This document shows positions 12,301 to 25,300 of a stretch of 64,000 nt of DNA, piece after piece (the first letter of the stretch is position 1; every line of letters starts with the position of its first letter). A model generated the notes under the pieces. The model saw only the letters and a list, made by a program, of their open reading frames with translations, did not search any database and had not been told where the DNA came from. Position numbers and translations under genes: made by a program. The DNA lies in NCBI GenBank assembly GCA_030848705.1, contig JAUIZM010000015.1:992001-1056000 (forward strand). Reading direction: 5' to 3'. Source of the DNA: Heracleum sosnowskyi. Lineage: Eukaryota; Streptophyta; Magnoliopsida; Apiales; Apiaceae.

Positions 12301-14298
12301 CTGTGCATGATTTAGTTTACTTCCTTCAAATACGAGGCTTATCTATTATAAGTATATGTTCGAAGGACTTGAACTATTTCTGCCAGAAGTTAATAAACCT
12401 TTGTTTTCTTCATTTATAAACTTCACCCTGAATTTTTCTTAAACTTGAACTTGACTTTCTTGTCACTTACCAGATTGTTGAATCTTAACTAATTCTTCCA
12501 TAATGTGATGAATTGAACTGTTAAGGCCATCTAGAGCCTGTTCTTTGAACCCTATTCCATATTGAGTTATTGCAAATTCTGTTGATATCATAATGCCTGT
12601 TTCATATCAGATTCAATCTTGTTAAGCATGTTATTGTTTATTCTTTGAACCCTACTCTATATTGACTTGTTACACTTTTCTGTTGATATCATATTGTCTG
12701 TTTCATATCAGACTTAACCTTGTTGAGCATGTCATTGTTTATTCTTCATTATATCCCAGTTGTTACATCGAACTCGTCGATGCTTATTATATTGTCACTT
12801 TTCATGTGCACCTCCCCATATTGTGTCGATCTCGTCGATACTAGATTATATTGTTATTCCTTAATGGATTCTTCATAATTGAACTGTTTCCTGGAACGTG
12901 AGTTTTCCAGCAATTGTTGTATTAGGTTGTCGATTCTTCCGACACCTGATTGTCGAAGTAAGGTTGTCAATTGTTCTGACACCTGACGTATATAATATAG
13001 AATTGGAATGTTTTTAAAAATGGACCAATTATTGGTCGATGTAATTAAGGCCCAGATTGGCCTAGGATCCAGTAGAGGACTATGACATGAGCTAGTCCGG
13101 GGTTGATGCGTGGCTGGCCAGCAGCACAACCTTTGTATTTGATAATTGTTAAAAATCCAATTCTAATATGAATTTTCATTTCTAGGATGAGTTACATCCA
13201 TATACTTTGTACTTGTGAGATATGACCTGATTCTCAGGTTTATTCGTTGCGTGAAGTTGTTGGTTTGTTGATTATTAATAGTGGTTTCAATCTTGCTGAA
13301 ATCGCTTACTCTTAATACATTCGGATTCCAAATAGTCGAAATCCACTTCCTTGATTCCATTGGCAGTCGTGAGATATCTATCTTGTTGAGTTTTATTCAT
13401 ACCGCATATCCAGTCGGTACCATGCTGAAGTCTTGAAGTGCGTTCTTTATTTCTTAACCGAGCGTGTTGGCTCATTCTTGCCCCTTGATTATTCTAACCT
13501 TCCAGAGTTGTTGATTTCGGAAAATGTCGTGAATAGACCTGTTATCTTCAAATTAGTATTTTTGTACAAACTATGGTCTTGAAGACGTACGAGTTATATT
13601 TATTTCATATTTTCTACATACTATTGTAGTTATTGTTGATTCGGTCATCGTAACGACCTATATAAATCTTCTGTGTTTTAAAACTATTCGGTTGCGAGAA
13701 GCTAAATGAGATATTGTGATAAATTACCAAACTTACTTTGAAAATATTAGAGATTACAAATGTTTAAGCCATAGGCTTGTTTATTTGAAAATCCAAAGTT
13801 TATTTTGGAAACCTTTCGTATCATATTTAATAATACGCTTGCTGAGCAATTCATTCGCTCATACTTGTTTTATTTATATATATTTTAGCCTGCCGGAAAG
13901 AAGGTGTATTGGCGAGAGTTGTCCGCGTAGCTGATCAGAGATGGGGAAAGATATTAGCGTAAAGACGTTTTGATCCAGAGCATTGGAGCTAGTGAGAGGT
14001 TTTGTATATAGATGTTTTCTATTGCTTAATATATTGTATAAGATTAGTTGCCTGGTATACTTCTTATCGAAGTTATACTAGTGTATTAGAATTTTGTAAA
14101 GAGAATGGTTGTAAAGAAGAAAGATTGTTGTAATGAATTTGGATTCTTGTTTCTAGCACTATAACCTTTAAAGATTCTTGGTAGAGTTGGGGTCACAGAT
14201 ATTATTATTATTGTGTTGATTTTATATTGAACAGGTTGTTTGGATTAAGAGTGCAGTGTGACGACCAAATCATTGACCCCGGATTTGGGGGCGTTACA
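9350..14298 (+). repeat. 3' LTR of element D (4949 bp)
   Basis: Base-for-base counterpart of 1518-6466 with three substitutions seen. It ends GTTACA and is followed by the target duplication ATAAC at 14299-14303. Confidence 0.96.
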
Positions 14299-15030
14299 AT
14301 AACCACCAAGCAAGTGATGCATTTCTTCTGGGAAAATGTGATATGCAGATATGGAATTCCACGAATCCTGGTCACGGACAATGGAACTCAGTTTAACAAC
14401 GTTGAGTTCAAGAAGTATTGCGATGAGAATGATATCAAGTTGCGCTTCACTTCTGTTGCCCATCCACAAGCAAATGGGCAAGCTGAGGTTGCAAATCGAA
14501 TTATCCTAGATAGACTGAAGAAAAGAGTTGAACGCTCCAGAAACACTTGGGTAGACGAATTGCTCCCCATACTATGGGCATATCGTACTACCTGCAAAGT
14601 CACCACTGGAGCTACCTCCTTTCTGTTAGCATATGGGGCAGAGGCAGTGGTTCCAGTGGAGATTACTCAAACGTCTCCAAGAGTTGAGGCTTATGAGCCA
14701 GAAACAAATGAGGAAGGCTTGAGGCTGGCCTTAGATTTGATTGATGAAGTTAGAGATGAGGCAAATGCCAAGATAGTTCAGCATCAGAAACGAGCATCTT
14801 TCTATTACAACCTAAGGGTTAAAGAGATATTCTTTTGACAAGGAGATTTAGTCCTCCGAAAGATTGAGGCATCCAGAGTTGGACAAAAAGGCAAGTTGGC
14901 CCCAAATTGGGAAGGACCATATCGCGTCAAGAACGTATTTGGTCGAGGCTGGTACAAACTAGAAACCCTTGAAGGGCATGAGGTGCCAAGGACTTGGCAT
15001 GCCTCCAATTTGAAAGTTTATTATGTTTAA
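14299..15030 (+). pseudogene. Element A pol, second part: integrase core and C-terminus
   Basis: The frame resumes exactly where it was cut at 1517. The second catalytic Asp lies in VTDNGTQF and the Glu in NGQAEVANR, completing the D,D35E triad. A TGA at 14836-14838 replaces the CGA arginine codon found in element B (RFFRQGD there). Homology continues in frame past the stop to a TAA at 15028-15030, after a C-terminal sequence ending LKVYYV. Together with the frameshift near 651 and the D insertion, this copy is dead at least three times over. Confidence 0.92.
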
Positions 15031-15699
15031 GGTGTTTCCTAAGTGGACTCACTACTAGAAATAAGGTTCGCTGACATCATGAGCTTCCTAGAAAACAGAT
15101 GAAGGGTTGAACCCGTTTTGATTGGTAGAAACATCCTCAAAGCATTGCCAAGACAAACTACAAATGCATGCAAAGGAAAGCATACAAAATATGCATGTCA
15201 ACTACAGAAATAAAGCTGAATACAACGAACCCCGAAGGGTGAATGTTGCTAATAAACATACAAAAGAAAGCCTAAGATGCTTATTGTTAATTAGCGAAAA
15301 TTTGAAGCTCAAGAGAAGTTTGATATGATAGACTTGAGAATGAATCACTACGAGTGGAGCCATCAGTAAGAACTCGTAAGGGTGAAGGGTTGAAACCCCA
15401 GAAACCTAAGACATTCAATCCAAACCCCATCATTCGATATGCTCAATGAAAGGCTTGAAGCCAAAACAAGACGGTATAAGACATAAAAGGCTTATGCAAA
15501 TGTCAAGATAGCCTCGAATAAGGCAAAATCGTCGTAAATGTGTAAGGCCCATAAAATCCATTTATGGATTACAAAGGCAAAAGCCCAAATAAATTAAGTC
15601 TCAGGCAAAATCGAAGCCCAAATCGTTAAGGCCCATTAAGGCCCAAAGCTGGAAAGATTTAAAGCCCAATTAGGCTAACTAAAGTCCAAGAATGAACCT
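15031..15699 (+). other. Noncoding spacer of element A between pol and the repeat region
   Basis: The first 40 or so bases after the stop match element B. From about 15072 to 15540 the sequence is unrelated to B, and B has its antisense gene in the corresponding place (about 38900-41330). Homology with B resumes at about 15541 with TGTAAGGCCCATAAAATCC. I see no gene here: the short frame 15122-15328 has no domain. Confidence 0.75.
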
Positions 15700-16760
15700 T
15701 GGAATAAAACCAAGGCAAAAACAAAATCTAAGGTCGAAAAGAACTTAGATTGAAATCGTACGACCAAGGTCGAAAGTATATGAGAAAACGAGGTCGTATC
15801 CAACGACCTCGCTTCCAAATAAAGTGAAAAAATTAAAGATCTAAAGTCGAAAAGACCCTAGATCGAAGTCGATTGACTGAGATCGAAAATACACACTAAA
15901 TTGAGGTCGTGACCATCGACTTCACACCAAAAGCAAGTCAAAAAATTGGAAATTCAAGGTCGAAAAGACCCTAGATCGAAATCGAATGATTGAGATCGAA
16001 AATCCATTATAAATCGAGTTCGTATCCCACGACCTCACACTGAAATGAGGTCGAAAACAGAAAGATTCGAGGTCGAAGATGACCCAAAGAATAAAGTTTA
16101 TTTTGACCTAGAAAAACGAGGTCGAAGAAACACGGAATTGAGATCGAATCAATCGAGATCGAAAATACATTGAAAATCGAGGTCGTATTATACGACCTCA
16201 TACCAAAATAAAGCCAGGAAATCATGGAATCCTGGTCGAAAAAGACCTGGAAATCCTGGTCGAAAAAGACCTGGAAATGAGGTCAACAAATCCTGGTCGA
16301 AAAAGACATGAAAATGAGGTCGACGAATCCTGGTCGAAAAAGACCTGGGAATGAGAACGACGAATCGAGGTCGGAGATATATTGAAATGAGGTCGAAAAT
16401 GACTTGAAAATCCTGGTCGCCATCTTCAATCTCACAGTTGTTCCTGGTCGAAATTATATTGCTTCCAGGTCGAACAGGTGAGGTCGAAAATGACTTGAAA
16501 ATCCTGGTCGCCAGCTTCGATCTCACAGTTGTTCCTGGTCGAAATTATATTGCTTCCAGGTCGAACAGGTGAGGTCGAAAATGACTTGAAAATCCTGGTT
16601 GCCAGCTTCGACCTCACAGCTGTTCCTGGTCGAAATTGTATTGACTTCCAGGTCGAATTCCTGGTCGAAATTGTACTGACTTCCAGGTCGAATTCCTGGT
16701 CGAAATTGTACTGTTTCCTGGTCGAATTCCTGGTCAAAAATGACCTAATTTGAGGTAAAA
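15700..16760 (+). repeat. GGTCGA-rich repeat region of element A
   Basis: Dozens of GGTCGA / TCGACC motifs in both orientations, many as AGGTCGAAAA. At the right end they form units of about 91 bases: the marker CACAGTTGTTCC or its variant occurs near 16433, 16523 and 16615. Long open frames on the minus strand (16188-16737) are products of the repeat. Element B has the equivalent region at 37690-38730 but with a 35-base unit. Confidence 0.88.
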
Positions 16761-16840
16761 AATGCCCTTAAAGAATGGAAAATTTTGGGAAAAATACACT
16801 ATAACTTCTACGAAAACCCCGGGGGAGATTTTCCCAGAAG

Positions 16841-16851
16841 TTGGGGGCAAA
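16841..16851 (+). promoter_or_regulatory. Polypurine tract of element A
   Basis: TTGGGGGCAAA directly precedes the LTR start TGATATGG. Element B has the corresponding GTTGGGGGGCAAA (minus strand, 37677-37691). Confidence 0.82.
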
Positions 16852-17357
16852 TGATATGGACAGAAAAATAATTATAGAAATATAATTGACGGTCCAATGA
16901 AAAGGCTCGATATTTAATGCCCAAATCCCTGATTATTTATTAATTTCATAATTAATAAATAGGGAAAATATACAGCTCATGAAAAGAGCCCAAATTATGG
17001 AAAATTGGTCAAAGAAGGATCCAGAATCCCAATTAAAGGCAATTAATGAGTCATAGCCTTTATCAACAAGGAAAAGACTTATTCAGCAAGCAATACAATG
17101 TTTATCCAATATCAAAAGGAGACTTATTCGCTAAGTCTCCTAAACATACCATAAATACCAGGCTCCAGACGCCCATATAAGGACTCTGATCCTACAATAA
17201 GAACTACGTTTTTTTTCTTGATTCTCAATAACGAATTGAGATACGTAGGCATCTTGTGAGGACCGATTTAGTCTCGAAATAGAAGTGCAACCATTAAAGC
17301 TCGAATCTCATTAAATCCTAGCAATTAATATACAAGTACGTTTTTTAATCCACAACA
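16852..17357 (+). repeat. 3' LTR of element A (506 bp)
   Basis: TGATATGGAC...CACAACA, exactly the 506-bp length of both LTRs of element B and clearly homologous throughout, with many substitutions. Homologous landmarks include TTGACGGTCCAATGAAAAGG and the GGACTCTGATCCTAC region near the 3' end. ACAAT follows at 17358-17362. Confidence 0.92.
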
Positions 17358-17462
17358 ACAATTAAGATTTAATATAAAGATTAAATTTCAAATAGGATTA
17401 TAATATTAAGATTTAATAAAAATTAAATCCTAAATAAGATTGTAATTTGACGTTATAATAAA

Positions 17463-17653
17463 GATTACATTCTAAAAAAGATTGATTTATATATATTTAT
17501 CGTCTTATCCATAAATTCGAAACTATGTAAGAAAATTTAATTTAATTTAATTGAAATAGAGAAACTCTAGAAAAATAGATTAAAACTTAAATATAATTTA
17601 ATTTAGTTGAGAAAAGAAATTAATTTTGTTTAATAAAATTTTAAATAAGATTG

Positions 17654-17716
<63 letters not shown>

Positions 17717-18410
17717 CTTCCCTAAAAATTCGGATTGAATTAAAATAGTGAAACTCTAGAAAAAATAGATTAAAACTTAAATAGGATTTAAGTTAGTTGA
17801 GAAAAAAAAGAGAATATTTGTTTAATTAAATTTTAAATAAGATTTACTTGTATATATTTATTGTATTTCCTGAATATTCGAGTGTAAATAAGGAATGTCT
17901 TTCCTAAAAATTCGAATGTAAATAAGAAAATATAATTTTATTGAATTAAAATTGAGGAGATCCATAAAAATAGATAAATATTTATTTACTTTAAAAAGTT
18001 AATTTTATTTAATTAAATTTTAAATAGGATTGACTTTTATATATTTATTGTCTTCCTTAAAAATTCGAATTAAATTAAAATAGTGAAGCTCTAGATAAAT
18101 AAATTAAAACTTAAATTTTAAATATGATTGAATTTTATATATTTATTGTCCTTTCTAAAATTCGAATTGAATTAAAATAGTGAAACTCTAGAAAAATAGA
18201 TTAAAACTTAAATAGAATTTAATTTAGTTGAGAAAAAGGGTTAAAATTTGTTTAATTAAATTTTAAATATGATTGATTTTTATATATTTATTGTCTTGCA
18301 TAAAAATTTGAGTGTAAATAAGAAATGTCTTCTCTAAAAATTCGAATAAATAAGTAAATTTAATTTTATTGATTTAAAATTAAGAAACTCTAGAAAATAG
18401 ATAAATATTT
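17463..18410. repeat. AT-rich imperfect tandem repeat array, with a (TA)n tract at 17657-17713
   Basis: Recurring blocks such as TTTATTGTCTTCC, ATTCGAATTGAATT, GAAACTCTAGAAAAATAG and TAAAACTTAAAT occur several times (for instance TAAAACTTAAAT near 17581, 17771, 18106 and 18204). Unit length is uneven, roughly 100-200 bases, and one copy contains about 28 TA dinucleotides. No coding potential. It may be decayed satellite or part of an unidentified element. Confidence 0.75.
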
Positions 18411-19661
18411 TTGGGACGATCTCAGAACTCCCGAGGTTTTCTTTATATATATAAAACAAAAATATTAAATATAAAATATCGTAACACGTTATTACCTTTT
18501 ACAATTATTAACATTGTTTTTTTCATTTAAAACACGTCACCTTTTAATTAAATCATATTAACTTTTAGAGACACGCCAATAGATATATACAATATATTTC
18601 AATCATTAATACACTCCGAAAATATTATACACTATATGTTTTAATAATTAATAAAATATGTAAAACTTATTAATACATACCTAAATATATCATATAGGAA
18701 AACCCATACGGGTTAAAACCTATTTTTTAAATTATTGGTTTAAAACAAATAAACAAACAAACAAATTACTTATACTTTTTCTTATCATCAAACCCAATTT
18801 CTGTAAATTACAATACGTACACTACACTATGCATTATGACATCACCTTGCCTCATTCAACATCATTGTTTCTTAATATATTAACCAAATAAATTATAAAG
18901 ACTTGGAACGATCGTAAAACACAATAGAAGATTTAAACATTATTTTTGAAATAAACTTTGGTAAATTAATTCATCTTTATAAAAACCAGCAATGACTATG
19001 TACGACATGTGTTTGGGTAAAGGTAAACTAATAAACTACGTATACAGTTTTAGGACTTTAGATTTGCTACTATTAATTAGTACTATTGCTCGATCTAAAA
19101 CTCTCCACAAAAAAGAATTCACAAACATCATGTCCGTAGAAACTTCTTCATGTTCTTTTACTTTTGCTGAAATCTCCATCGAAGAACTATATAAAAGAAA
19201 GTCTACCATTCATAAACTCATGTAGCAATTTAAATAAAACATAACAGCTTACTCAGAGGAATATCATCCTTTTTTTGTAACAGAGCATTAAAAACAAATA
19301 TACTTTTCTTCAGCTAATCACATACAAAATTGTTATCGATCATCAATCCATGAACATGAGCTGGTTGTCAACCCAATCCTGCAACACAAAATATTAAAAA
19401 AAAAAAATAGAACGCATCTAACAATAATATGAATAATAAATCAGAAACAAATCAACAAAATTTAAAATTCTAAGCAATAAGATCAAAAGGCCATCAACAA
19501 ATCCCATGGCGTGTACAAATTCAGTGACTTTTAGACCTACGCTAGATGTTGTATTGGTTAATTCTTTGTCAAAAAAAGAAGACTCTGAACATAACTTGTA
19601 CCATCCTGCATTAAAACACGAACAAAATTATAATAGAAAGAACATGCACAGAATTAACAAA
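18411..19661. other. Intergenic, no feature recognised
   Basis: AT-rich DNA between the tandem array and the truncated LTR of element C. The frame 18992-19225 (77 codons) shows no domain and no gene context. The homology to the C LTR begins abruptly at about 19662, so this stretch is either the deletion partner or old flanking DNA. Confidence 0.5.
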
Positions 19662-22345
19662 ACTGGGCCTTAAGTTATTCCGACCATAAATATGGCCCGA
19701 CCAATTACTGGTCCATTTTAAAAACATGCCAAATCTATCATAGGGTATAAACAATAACATGCTCAATAAGATAAACTCAATGTATAATAATTGCAAAAAA
19801 GCTTCAACTACTCAGTATCAAATGAAGATCGAGAAAGAATCATGGAATAATTTCAATGGTACAGTGTACTCATTCAATAAGGAAATCAATATTGGTAATC
19901 GATAATCAATGACCGTAATCAATAGTCAACGATGGAAGTCAAATGATCAATGGTTGTCAATAATAATCAAAGGATGATAAACAATAATAAATGGTGGTAA
20001 ACAATAATCAAGTGAATTGGAAATAAGGGTTTCCGATGCAGATCAAATCAAAGAATCAAGAATCTCTAAGGAAATGGAATCGGTTGTCCAAATGCGGTTA
20101 AAAGATTGATAATTTGAATTGTTCTGGGGATAATAGTATTCAAGTATTCGAGACAATAATAATTTTTATCACAAGTAAAGGCACAGATACTTGCCTGGTC
20201 TAAGCTGCTGTCGGATCGACTCTGCTCACCCTACCTTTCCCTTTCCCTTGCTCCGGGAACTCGATTCTATAATTAAACAACTCATCACAATAAGTCTAAC
20301 TATTCTCGTTCTACTCTCGACACTTATTCAATCAATAATCACATTTAAACAAGTAACTAGTTACGTACCGGATGTCCTGTATGATTTATGATATTTAAAA
20401 CTCAGATATTAGCCCTAGTACGGGCATATACGAACTATAAAACACATTACACAACTCATACGAACCATATAGCACTTATAAATATTTTTAAAACATCAAA
20501 CGAAACTTATTTGAATTTTAAATAAGTCATTACTAATTTTTAAATCAAAAATCGGATTTTTAAATCCAATATAAACATTTAAATGCAATTAAATCAATTA
20601 ATAAAATTAATTGACACTTTTTAAATGCTCAAAGTATTTTTAAATAAATAAATAGGCTTGAAAATAATTAAACTGAATTCTAAATTAATAATTAATTTTT
20701 AAGAATTAATTGATTAAAAGAATTAACCAATTAATTAATAAATTAATTATTAATTAAAAATAATTAAAATAATTAAGTTTAATCAATTTTCGGTTTTAAA
20801 ATAATAAATATAATTTATCAGAATTTTTCTAATATTAAAATATATTCTTAAAATAAGAATATGAATTTTTAAAGTTTTTAAACTATTTTCGAATTAATTT
20901 TAAAAATAAAATTCAAAAACAGTTTTCAGAAATCGAATTAGGGTTTTGAAGATTGAAACCGGGTCAAAATAACGGGTAAACGGGTCAGGAAGAACGAATT
21001 CGGGTCGCCAAGAACAACCCACCGGATTCTGGGTTTTCCAGAATCCGGTCGGTGTCCGGCGGCCGGAATTCTTCGATTCCGTCCAAACATAGACAAACTC
21101 AGAGGGCTTTTGTTCGCCTTCTCAATACAAACACAACCAACACACCATATCGACTGTCCCATGCCGGAATCGTGCCCAGAATTCGTTCAAAGAACTCATC
21201 GGCGACGACTTCGGCCGAAAACCCGATCTACTTAATTTTTACATGAAACTCAAAGATTAATATACCAAAACGAAGCTTATAACTCATACAATCAAAACCC
21301 CATATCATAACTAATGTCAGATCAACAGAAAGAACGAACGAAGTAAAAGAAAATTTCGGGTCGAAAACCCGAAAATCAAACCCATCAAAATTGAACTCGA
21401 ACATGAAATTAAATCATGAATTCTTGCTATTTAGAACCCTAGGAACAAGTTAGAAGCAACCAATTGAACGGAGAATCAACAGATTGAAAATCCCCAAATC
21501 GACCAAGAACCCTAATTTAAATTCGAATATTGAAAAATTCATATAAAATCGAAAACTTACCAGATGATGATGAGGTTGGAAGATTCTGAAACTAGAAGTC
21601 AAGATCTTTGATTTGAGTACAAGAACTTCATATTTGGATTTCAATAACACCTTGAACGAATGGATTAATCTTCAAGAACACGAAGAACACGGTTCAGGGA
21701 TTTTTATTATTTCGAGAATTAGGGCTGCAGATTATGATAGGTTTAAGGTTCGATTCGTCTTTTTATATTTTTGGAAAAATAATACCCCAAACAACATTTT
21801 TGGATCGATATATATCCACTGGTTCGTTTAAAAACCCTAATTAGGTTAAAAACACTTTTTACGAGGAATAATCAGTTAAAAAGGTTGATGATCATCCAAT
21901 TGATATGTATATCCTTGTGTAACTAATGCTCAAGAATACTGGGGCTATAACAAATGTAATATTGATATAAAATGATATATCCGTCCCCTTAAACAATTAG
22001 GGTTCGAAACAAATTTTCCTTTTTGAACAAAACGAATTATTCTTGCAGAATCAAATAGGTAGGGATGAAATGATATGAATATCTCTCCCGATAATGATTC
22101 GAATACGAAAGATGAAGAGATAATAATTAATGAACGAAATTCCAATGGGGCCCTTGAATTATCAAATCGGGGCTCAGATTTGAAGAAAATTCCAAATGAC
22201 GAAATATTTGAAAGGGGCTTTTGACTCACCAATTAGCACATAATCACACAATAATTATCATTTAATAATATCCCAATACTCCACAATAAATATTTTTATA
22301 TTAAATATATCATTAATTTAAATAGTAAAATTTACGGATATTACA
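19662..22345 (-). repeat. 3' LTR of element C, truncated
   Basis: Colinear with 28727-31427 (for example AAACTGGGCCTTAAGTTATT at both starts) but nothing matching 28125-28726 lies to its left. The missing part is the 3' end of the LTR in element orientation. It ends at GGATATTACA next to the polypurine tract. The two LTRs differ by scattered substitutions and a net length difference of about 17 bases near 20680/29750, so C is clearly older than D. Confidence 0.92.
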
Positions 22346-22358
22346 TCCTTCCCCCCTT
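22346..22358 (-). promoter_or_regulatory. Polypurine tract of element C
   Basis: On the minus strand AAGGGGGGAAGGA, immediately before the LTR start TGTAATATCC. It is identical to the tract of element D. Confidence 0.92.
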
Positions 22359-22384
22359 AATAGGATTCTGTCCTCAGAATCAGA

Positions 22385-25300
22385 TCAAGGAAACAACTGG
22401 GGATACTTCTCTAACATCTCACTCTCTAACTCCCAGGTAGACTCTTCTACCTTAGAATTCTTCCACAAAACTCTCACTAACGCTACTGTCTTATTCTTTA
22501 GTACTTTCTCATTACGATCCAATATCTGAATCGGTCGTTCTACATAAGATAAATCTGCCTGGACCTATATGGGTTCACACTCTATTACATTATTCGAATC
22601 TGGTCGATACCTCTTAAGCATAGATACATGAAATACATTATGAACGTGCTGCATATGCGGCGGCAATGCTAACTCGTAAGCTACCTTGCCCACTTTCTTC
22701 AAAATCTCAAACGGTCCAACATATCTCGGACTCAACTTCCCTTTCTTTCCAAACCTGACTAATCCTTTCCATGGTGAAACCTTTAGTAACACTTGCTCTC
22801 CTTCTTCGAATCCCACATCCTTTCTGGCTAGATCCGCATACTTTTTCTGTCGGTCCTGAGCTGTTATCAATCTTCTCTGAATCAATTGAACCACTTCCTT
22901 TGTTCGTTGCACTAGTTCTGGTCCCATCATCTTCTGTTCACCAACTTCTTCCCAATACACTGGAGATCGACACTTTCGTCCATACAAAGCTTCGTAAGGT
23001 GGCATTCCGATGCTCGCGTGAAAACTATTATTATATGAAAATTCCACCAAGGGTAGATGATCGTCCCAACTGCCTTCAAAGTCAAGTGCACATGTCCTAA
23101 GCATATCTTCAATAGTCTGAATTGTCCTTTCGCTTTGACCGTCCGTCTGCGGATGATAAGCCGTACTCATTCTTAACTCGGTGCCCAAACACTCTTGAAA
23201 ACTCATCCAAAATCTTGAATTGAATCGAGGGTCTCTATCAGACACTATCGATACTGGAACTCCATGCCGTACTACGATTTCTTTTATGTAAATATGAACT
23301 AACTTATCCAGCGAGAATCTTTCGTTAATTGGAAGAAAATGCGCAGATTTCGTCAATCGATCCACGATAACCCAGATGGCATCATGGTTAGTCTTTGTTC
23401 TCGGCAATCCTACCACAAAGTCCATCGCAATGTGTTCCCACTTCCATTCAGGAATTTCCAATGGTTGAAGTAATCCACTTGGTCTCTGATGTTCCGCCTT
23501 AACTCTTTGACACGTAAAGCATTTACTTACCCATTCCGCAATCTCTCTCTTCATATCTGGCCACCAAAAGTTCGTTTTAAGATCTCGATACATCTTCGTA
23601 CTTCCTGGATGAATTGAATACTTCGAGTTATGCACTTCGCGCAAAATCTCACTTTTCAGTTCCGCTACATTAGGTACCCATATCCGAGAAGCAAATCTCA
23701 AGATCCCTTTGTCGTCCGGTTGGCTACATATTTCCTCACCTGTCATCTTACTCACATCATCATTCATAACTTGCTCTTGGCATCTCCGTATCTTCTCTAA
23801 CAGTTCCGGTTGAAACGTCATGGTATAAATCATCTCTATTGCGTCCTTCGGAATACTTACTTCGATCTCTAACTTCTCAAATTCCTTGTATAACTCTTTG
23901 GCCATCGTCAGGGTATTCGATCTTTCTCTTCTGCTCAATGCATCTGCTACCACATTTGCCTTGCCGGGATGATAGTTGATAGAAACGTCGTAGTCCTTGA
24001 TTAGTTCTAACCATCTTCGTTGCCTCATGTTCAGCTCTTTCTGAGTAAAGATATACTTCAGACTTTTGTGATCGGTGTAAATTTCACATCTCTCTCCATA
24101 CAAGTAGTGTCTCCATATCTTCAAAGCAAACACAATCGCTGCTAACTCCAAATCATGTGTAGGATACTTTTGTTCGTGGGGTCTCAACTGTCTTGACGCA
24201 TAAGCAATCACCTTGTCATGTTGCATAAGTACGCAACCCAATCATTTGTACGACGCATCACTATAGATTACGAAATGACCTTGATCGTCTGGTAGCATCA
24301 ATAACGGTGCCGTAGTTAGTCTCCTCTTTAACTCTTGGAAGCTCTCTTCGCACTTATCGTTCCATATGAATCACTCGCTTTTCCTTGTCAGCTTGGTCAT
24401 TGGAGTAGCTATCTTCGCAAAATCCTGCACAAATCTCCGGTAATATCCGGCTAATCCCAAGAAATATCTGACTTCAGTCGGTGTCCTTGGTCTTTCCCAA
24501 TCTTTCACTGCCTCTATCTTTGCTGGATCCACTTTGATACCTTCGCTGCTCACCACGTGTCCTAAGAAATGAACTTCTCTCAACCAGAATTCACACTTGG
24601 AAAACTTCGCATATAGTCTTTCTTGTCTCAATGTTTCCAACATAATCCGCAAATGGTCTGCATGCTCTTCTTCTGTCTTTGAGTATATCAAGATGTCGTC
24701 TATGAACACCACTACAAACTTGTCCAAATATCTCTTGAAAATCATGTTCATTAAGTCCATAAAAGCTGCGGGTGCATTTGTTAGTCCAAACGCCATTACT
24801 AAGAATTCATAGTGCCCATACCTTGTTCGAAAGGCCGTCTTCGGTATGTCATCTGGTTTAATCTTCAGTTGGTGATATCCCGACCGTAGGTCAATCTTTG
24901 AAAAATGTACCGCTCCTTTCAGCTGGTCAAACAGATCATCTATTCGGGGTAACGGATACTTGTTCTTAATAGTCAGCTTGTTCAATTCCCGATAGTCTAT
25001 ACACAATCTCATGCTTCCATCCTTTTTCTTGACAAATAATACTGGTGTTCCCCACGGCGAAACGCTGGGTCTAATAATTCCTTTTTCTAGCAAATCTTGC
25101 AGTTGATCAGCTAACTCCTTCATCTCCACTGGTGCCATTCTGTAAGGGGCCTTAGATACTGGCTCCGCGCCTGGTATTAAGTCTATCGCAAATTCAATCT
25201 CTCTATCTGGAGGTAAACCTGGTAATTCTTCCGGAAAAACATCCGGAAACTCATTTACAACTGGAATATCTTCTAACTTAGAAACTTTCTTTTCTATATC

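Larger units (their letters stand above)
1518..14298 (+). mobile_element. Element D: non-autonomous chromovirus-derived LTR retrotransposon with 4949-bp LTRs, nested in element A
   Basis: Boundaries are exact: TG...CA ends, ATAAC target duplication on both sides, identical LTR lengths (4949 bp each), a TGGTATCAGAGC primer site after the first LTR and an AAGGGGGGAAGGA polypurine tract before the second. The interior is only 2883 bp and has no intact gag or pol; remnants of chromovirus integrase and chromodomain are visible near its 3' end. Long LTRs around a short, coding-dead interior fit the LARD type of non-autonomous element. By LTR blocks, primer site and polypurine tract it belongs with element C. 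The LTRs differ at only three positions that I saw, so insertion was very recent. Confidence 0.95.
14299..17357 (+). mobile_element. Element A, right part (integrase end, repeat region, 3' LTR)
   Basis: Continuation of element A after the nested element D. It holds the rest of integrase (to 15030), a noncoding spacer, a GGTCGA-rich repeat region, a polypurine tract and a 506-bp 3' LTR. The bases after the LTR are ACAAT, the expected position of a target duplication, but the partner copy is outside the window. Confidence 0.93.

Noticed and set aside
16188..16737. Open frames on the minus strand in the GGTCGA region of element A
   Set aside because: The repetitive peptide pattern simply reflects the DNA repeat and shifts with unit length between A and B.
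18992..19225. 77-codon frame in intergenic DNA
   Set aside because: No domain, AT-rich codon usage and no supporting context.
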